Part shown: positions 6,186 to 8,436 of the stretch, one piece after another
How the letters are laid out: every line of letters starts with the position of its first letter
Numbering within the stretch: the stretch's first letter is position 1
From: Chamaesiphon sp.
GTDB lineage: Bacteria > Cyanobacteriota > Cyanobacteriia > Cyanobacteriales > Chamaesiphonaceae
Assembly (NCBI GenBank): GCA_026786125.1
Contig: JAJAYU010000009.1
Coordinates: 1 to 8,436, forward strand
DNA length: 8,436 nt
Reading direction: 5' to 3'
Position numbers and translations under genes: made by a program
Notes under the pieces: model-generated
Seen by the model: the letters and a program-made list of their open reading frames with translations, nothing else
Told to the model about the DNA's origin: nothing
Databases searched by the model: none

Positions 6186-6220
6186 AGTGGATGGTGAATG
6201 GTGAATGGTGGATAGTGAGA
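6186..6220. repeat. Heptanucleotide tandem repeat, five units, after glmM
   Basis: AGTGGAT, GGTGAAT, GGTGAAT, GGTGGAT and AGTGAGA are contiguous and in register, beginning 3 bp after the glmM stop codon. This is a degenerate STRR-type heptamer array. Confidence 0.75.
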
Positions 6221-6288
6221 TTTTTAGAATGGGAATTTAAACCGCTTACTTTTGTCGATTTTTGTTGAATATTAGCTGAGATCTAGAT

Positions 6289-6352
6289 GGTGGGCAGCGA
6301 TTTGCGCTCCTCGGGTTCCCCGAGGGTTCAGCAAATCAAGACAGTGCCCACC
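6289..6352. repeat. 64-bp nested palindrome (REP-like fold-back element)
   Basis: Three stems nest inside one another. The outer is GGTGGGCA (6289-6296) with TGCCCACC (6345-6352). The middle is GATTTGC (6299-6305) with GCAAATC (6331-6337). The inner is CCTCGGG (6309-6315) with CCCGAGG (6319-6325) around a 3-nt loop. Small asymmetric bulges separate them (2 against 7 nt, 3 against 5 nt). The outer arm followed by CTACG resembles palindromic repeats I associate with cyanobacterial intergenic DNA. It could act as a terminator-like barrier between glmM and the kinase gene, though no T-run follows, or be a mobile palindromic element. I see no gene in it. Confidence 0.75.
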
Positions 6353-6365
6353 CTACGCATACTCT

Positions 6366-6386
6366 CCCAACTCCCAACTCCCAACT
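6366..6386. repeat. Heptanucleotide tandem repeat CCCAACT, three exact units
   Basis: CCCAACT is repeated three times exactly, ending 6 bp before the kinase ATG, where a ribosome binding site would normally lie. It is a typical cyanobacterial STRR heptamer. Together with the adjacent palindrome and the array after glmM it accounts for most of the 210-bp glmM-kinase gap. Confidence 0.8.
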
Positions 6387-6392
6387 CTTGCT

Positions 6393-7799
6393 ATGGAGTC
6401 ATCCTTACTCACACCAGGTAACGTATTAGGTAATCGTTATGAAATCGTCCGCGAACTTGGACGGGGTGGATTTGGGCGGAGTTATTTGGCGATCGATCGG
6501 AATAAGTTTGGGGAAAAATGTGTACTCAAAGAGTTTGCACCCCAAGTACGCGGACAGGCTGAATTAGCCAAAGCCAAGGAATTATTCGAGCGGGAAGCGG
6601 GAGTTTTATATAAACTCCAACATCCCCAGATTCCAGCCTTTCGCGAACTATTGCGGGTCAATGGGGCTGGCACTGAATCGCTATTATTAATCCAAGATTA
6701 TATCGAGGGCGAAACTTATCTCCAGCGGCTAAATCAACGGCTGAGGCAGCAGCAAGTTTTTAGTGAAAGTGAAGTGGTAGAGTTACTTCATGACTTATTA
6801 CCAGTTCTCGCATATATTCACAATCTGGGCGTAATTCATCGCGATATTTCACCTGATAATATTATCTATCGCGATCAAGATAAATTACCCGTTCTAATTG
6901 ATTTTGGTGGAGTCAAAGAAATCGCCACCACCATCGTCGCCCAATATAGTACTGTCAAAATTTCCACCCGCATTGGTAAGCAAGGTTACGCACCCGACGA
7001 ACAAATGATTCGCGGTAAAGTATCGCCAGCCAGCGATCTTTACTCTCTGGGTGCGACTGCATTGACGTTGTTAACTGGTAAAGATGCTAGTACTATTTAC
7101 AATCCAGTCGAGACAACTTGGGAATGGCGAAAACATCTAAATCTTAGCCCCGGATTTGGAGCAGTGATTGATCGATTGCTTCAGTACAATCCTCAACATC
7201 GTTATCAATCTGTTGCCGAAGTATTGGCAGCTCTCCCTGGGCGAAATCTTGAATCGATCGCTAGTCATCTGCCAATCGCCACAATAAATGCGACCCCGAT
7301 AACCTATACTAGTCATATCTCTCAGCTCAAAACGATCGCCGTTAGTCCTGGGGGAAAAGGGATACCAACAGTATCACCACAGCTACCCGCAAGAGATCCC
7401 CATGAGTGGAAAAAACCTGCTCTGCAAGTTGGCAAAGCAATGTCAGTAATTTTCATTACCTGTGTGGTAATTAGTAGTGGAATTAGGTGGGTACAATCGA
7501 TCGATCCGATCAAAATGGTCAACGATAAAATTAATAGTACCACAACAGGTATCATCAATTCTATTCCCAATCCCTTTAAATATCAGCCACCAATTAAACA
7601 ACGGCAACAGGATCTCGATCGCAGATTAAAAGCACTCAATATCCCTGCTAAGAAATTCTATCGTCAAGTCGATCGAGCATTTTATGCTAAACATCCAGAA
7701 CTAAAAGGTCGATCTTTGACAACGGCAGAAAAAGACAACAAACTTCGGCAAGAATGGCAAGATCTAGCGGTCAAATTATTAGATCGGCAAAACAAGTGA
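6393..7799 (+). CDS. Hanks-type serine/threonine protein kinase, membrane-anchored
   Basis: The product has 468 residues. The kinase domain spans about 15-285. It has the glycine loop LGRGGFGRSYLA (22-33), Lys46 in VLKEF for ATP, Glu68 of helix C, catalytic HRDISPDN (149-156; Asp151, Asn156), DFG (170-172; Mg-binding Asp170), and activation-segment end GYAPDEQ (198-204), a variant of APE. All catalytic residues are present, so it should be active. Ser153 replaces the Lys usual after HRD-x in Ser/Thr kinases, which I believe is common in cyanobacterial kinases. A linker (286-345) leads to one transmembrane helix (about 348-365). The C-terminal part, about 400-468 (RQQDLDRRLKALNIPAKKFY ... LRQEWQDLAVKLLD), resembles an uncharacterised domain appended to other cyanobacterial kinases. 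With a cytoplasmic kinase domain it would be periplasmic and may sense a signal. No ribosome site is visible before the ATG, whose place is taken by CCCAACT repeats. Substrate unknown. Confidence 0.93.
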   Translation: MESSLLTPGNVLGNRYEIVRELGRGGFGRSYLAIDRNKFGEKCVLKEFAPQVRGQAELAKAKELFEREAGVLYKLQHPQIPAFRELLRVNGAGTESLLLIQDYIEGETYLQRLNQRLRQQQVFSESEVVELLHDLLPVLAYIHNLGVIHRDISPDNIIYRDQDKLPVLIDFGGVKEIATTIVAQYSTVKISTRIGKQGYAPDEQMIRGKVSPASDLYSLGATALTLLTGKDASTIYNPVETTWEWRKHLNLSPGFGAVIDRLLQYNPQHRYQSVAEVLAALPGRNLESIASHLPIATINATPITYTSHISQLKTIAVSPGGKGIPTVSPQLPARDPHEWKKPALQVGKAMSVIFITCVVISSGIRWVQSIDPIKMVNDKINSTTTGIINSIPNPFKYQPPIKQRQQDLDRRLKALNIPAKKFYRQVDRAFYAKHPELKGRSLTTAEKDNKLRQEWQDLAVKLLDRQNK

Positions 7800-7858
7800 A
7801 TGAGCAATTGCTGTCGCAGACGGCAAGCCGTTCGATTGAATAGTGAGTCTTTTGAGCA

Positions 7859-8436
7859 TTAATCGGATCGAATAACGTTACCCTCGTCGTCATGTGCATC
7901 GATCCAAATTGGAAGTACCCATAGACTCAACAGTGCGGCTAATACCGCGCCGATCGTGTCCATAATTAGGTCGGTCGCCGTATCATCTACGCTACCAATC
8001 ACCTGAGTAGGAAAAATTTTACCTGCCGACCATTCGCCAATTTCCCACAGACCGCCGATCGCGATGCCGAAACTAGCGATCGTTACCAAATATAGCAGCG
8101 TATGGCAGCGAAAAACTGGCATCAGCGGACGATAAACCAAAAAACTCAGGGTCAAAGTTAAGGCAAAGATCGTAAATCCGTGGACGATCTCGTCGTATGG
8201 ACCAATCACGTCAAACCAGTTCCAGACCCAGCCACCGGCATTTAGTACCGCAGCGAGCGCAAAGAGTAGATCGAATAGTGTCGGTAGCAGATCGTTTTTG
8301 ACCATGAAGGCGATCGCCGCCACTAAAAACAGTGCCAAGACGATCGCATTAGACCAATTTCCCTGTAATAATGCAGAGATCGTAGCAATTGCTAATAACG
8401 TTTGGCCGATCCAAGCCCCAAAGCGGTATCCTTTCC
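7859..8436 (-). CDS. YjdF-like (DUF2238) integral membrane protein, N-terminus beyond right edge
   Basis: The stop is at 7861-7859 and the minus-strand frame stays open to the window edge, giving 191 visible residues. The internal TTG at 8338 is not the start, because the sequence before it (beginning KGYRFGAWIGQTLLAIATIS) is a good membrane segment in the same frame. About six transmembrane helices are visible: roughly residues 8-24, 28-47, 52-70, 83-100, 112-131 and 157-178. Conserved polar positions of the family are present in or beside membrane segments: YDEIVH (80-85), GGLWEIGEW (127-135) and DDTATDLIMDTIGA (150-163). This D..H / WE..E / DT..D...DT pattern matches the YjdF/DUF2238 family, whose function is unknown to me. 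The charged tail (DAHDDEGNVIRSD) appears complete. It is convergent with the kinase gene, 59 bp away. The gap between them shows no convincing terminator. Confidence 0.82.
   Translation of the reverse strand, partial: KGYRFGAWIGQTLLAIATISALLQGNWSNAIVLALFLVAAIAFMVKNDLLPTLFDLLFALAAVLNAGGWVWNWFDVIGPYDEIVHGFTIFALTLTLSFLVYRPLMPVFRCHTLLYLVTIASFGIAIGGLWEIGEWSAGKIFPTQVIGSVDDTATDLIMDTIGAVLAALLSLWVLPIWIDAHDDEGNVIRSD

Noticed and set aside
7820..7831. ACGGC-AA-GCCGT repeat between the convergent kinase and YjdF-like genes
   Set aside because: The loop is only 2 nt, so the real stem would be about 4 bp, and no T-run follows; too weak to call a terminator.

Overview
The window looks like chromosomal DNA of a cyanobacterium. 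Most of it is dense in the CGATCG core of the HIP1 palindrome, with one perfect GCGATCGC at 8310-8317. Its intergenic gaps carry short tandem 7- and 8-bp repeats of the kind common in cyanobacteria. Several proteins (a SAM methyltransferase, a small secreted barrel-like protein, a kinase with a C-terminal extension) resemble families I know mainly from cyanobacteria. I cannot name the species.

Left part (1 to about 2335): the start of a small helix-turn-helix protein runs off the left edge on the minus strand. Divergent from it is a 610-residue single-chain DUF262/DUF1524 protein, the architecture of GmrSD/SspE-like modification-dependent restriction nucleases. The gap between them holds a perfect 8-bp inverted repeat whose half-sites are 22 bp apart, a plausible operator. 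A 39-codon ORF with a good ribosome binding site precedes and overlaps the nuclease gene. By hand count this part has one CGATCG against 28 in the remaining 6.1 kb, so it is probably a horizontally acquired defence segment.

Middle (2336-4503, all minus strand): reading in the direction of transcription, a membrane-anchored SIMPL/DUF541 protein is followed by a strong 12-bp stem-loop. Then come a small signal-peptide protein ending in Phe, a class I SAM methyltransferase and a 60-residue protein like the C-terminal half of PrlF antitoxins. The last two are 13 nt apart and probably cotranscribed.

Right part: glmM (phosphoglucosamine mutase, needed for UDP-GlcNAc and so for peptidoglycan) is divergent from the SIMPL gene and has a recognisable promoter. 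After a gap with two heptamer arrays and a 64-nt nested palindrome comes a Ser/Thr protein kinase with one transmembrane helix and a conserved C-terminal domain. A YjdF-like (DUF2238) integral membrane protein lies convergent to it and runs off the right edge. Apart from the proposed restriction module, the genes look like ordinary chromosomal neighbours with no evident shared pathway.
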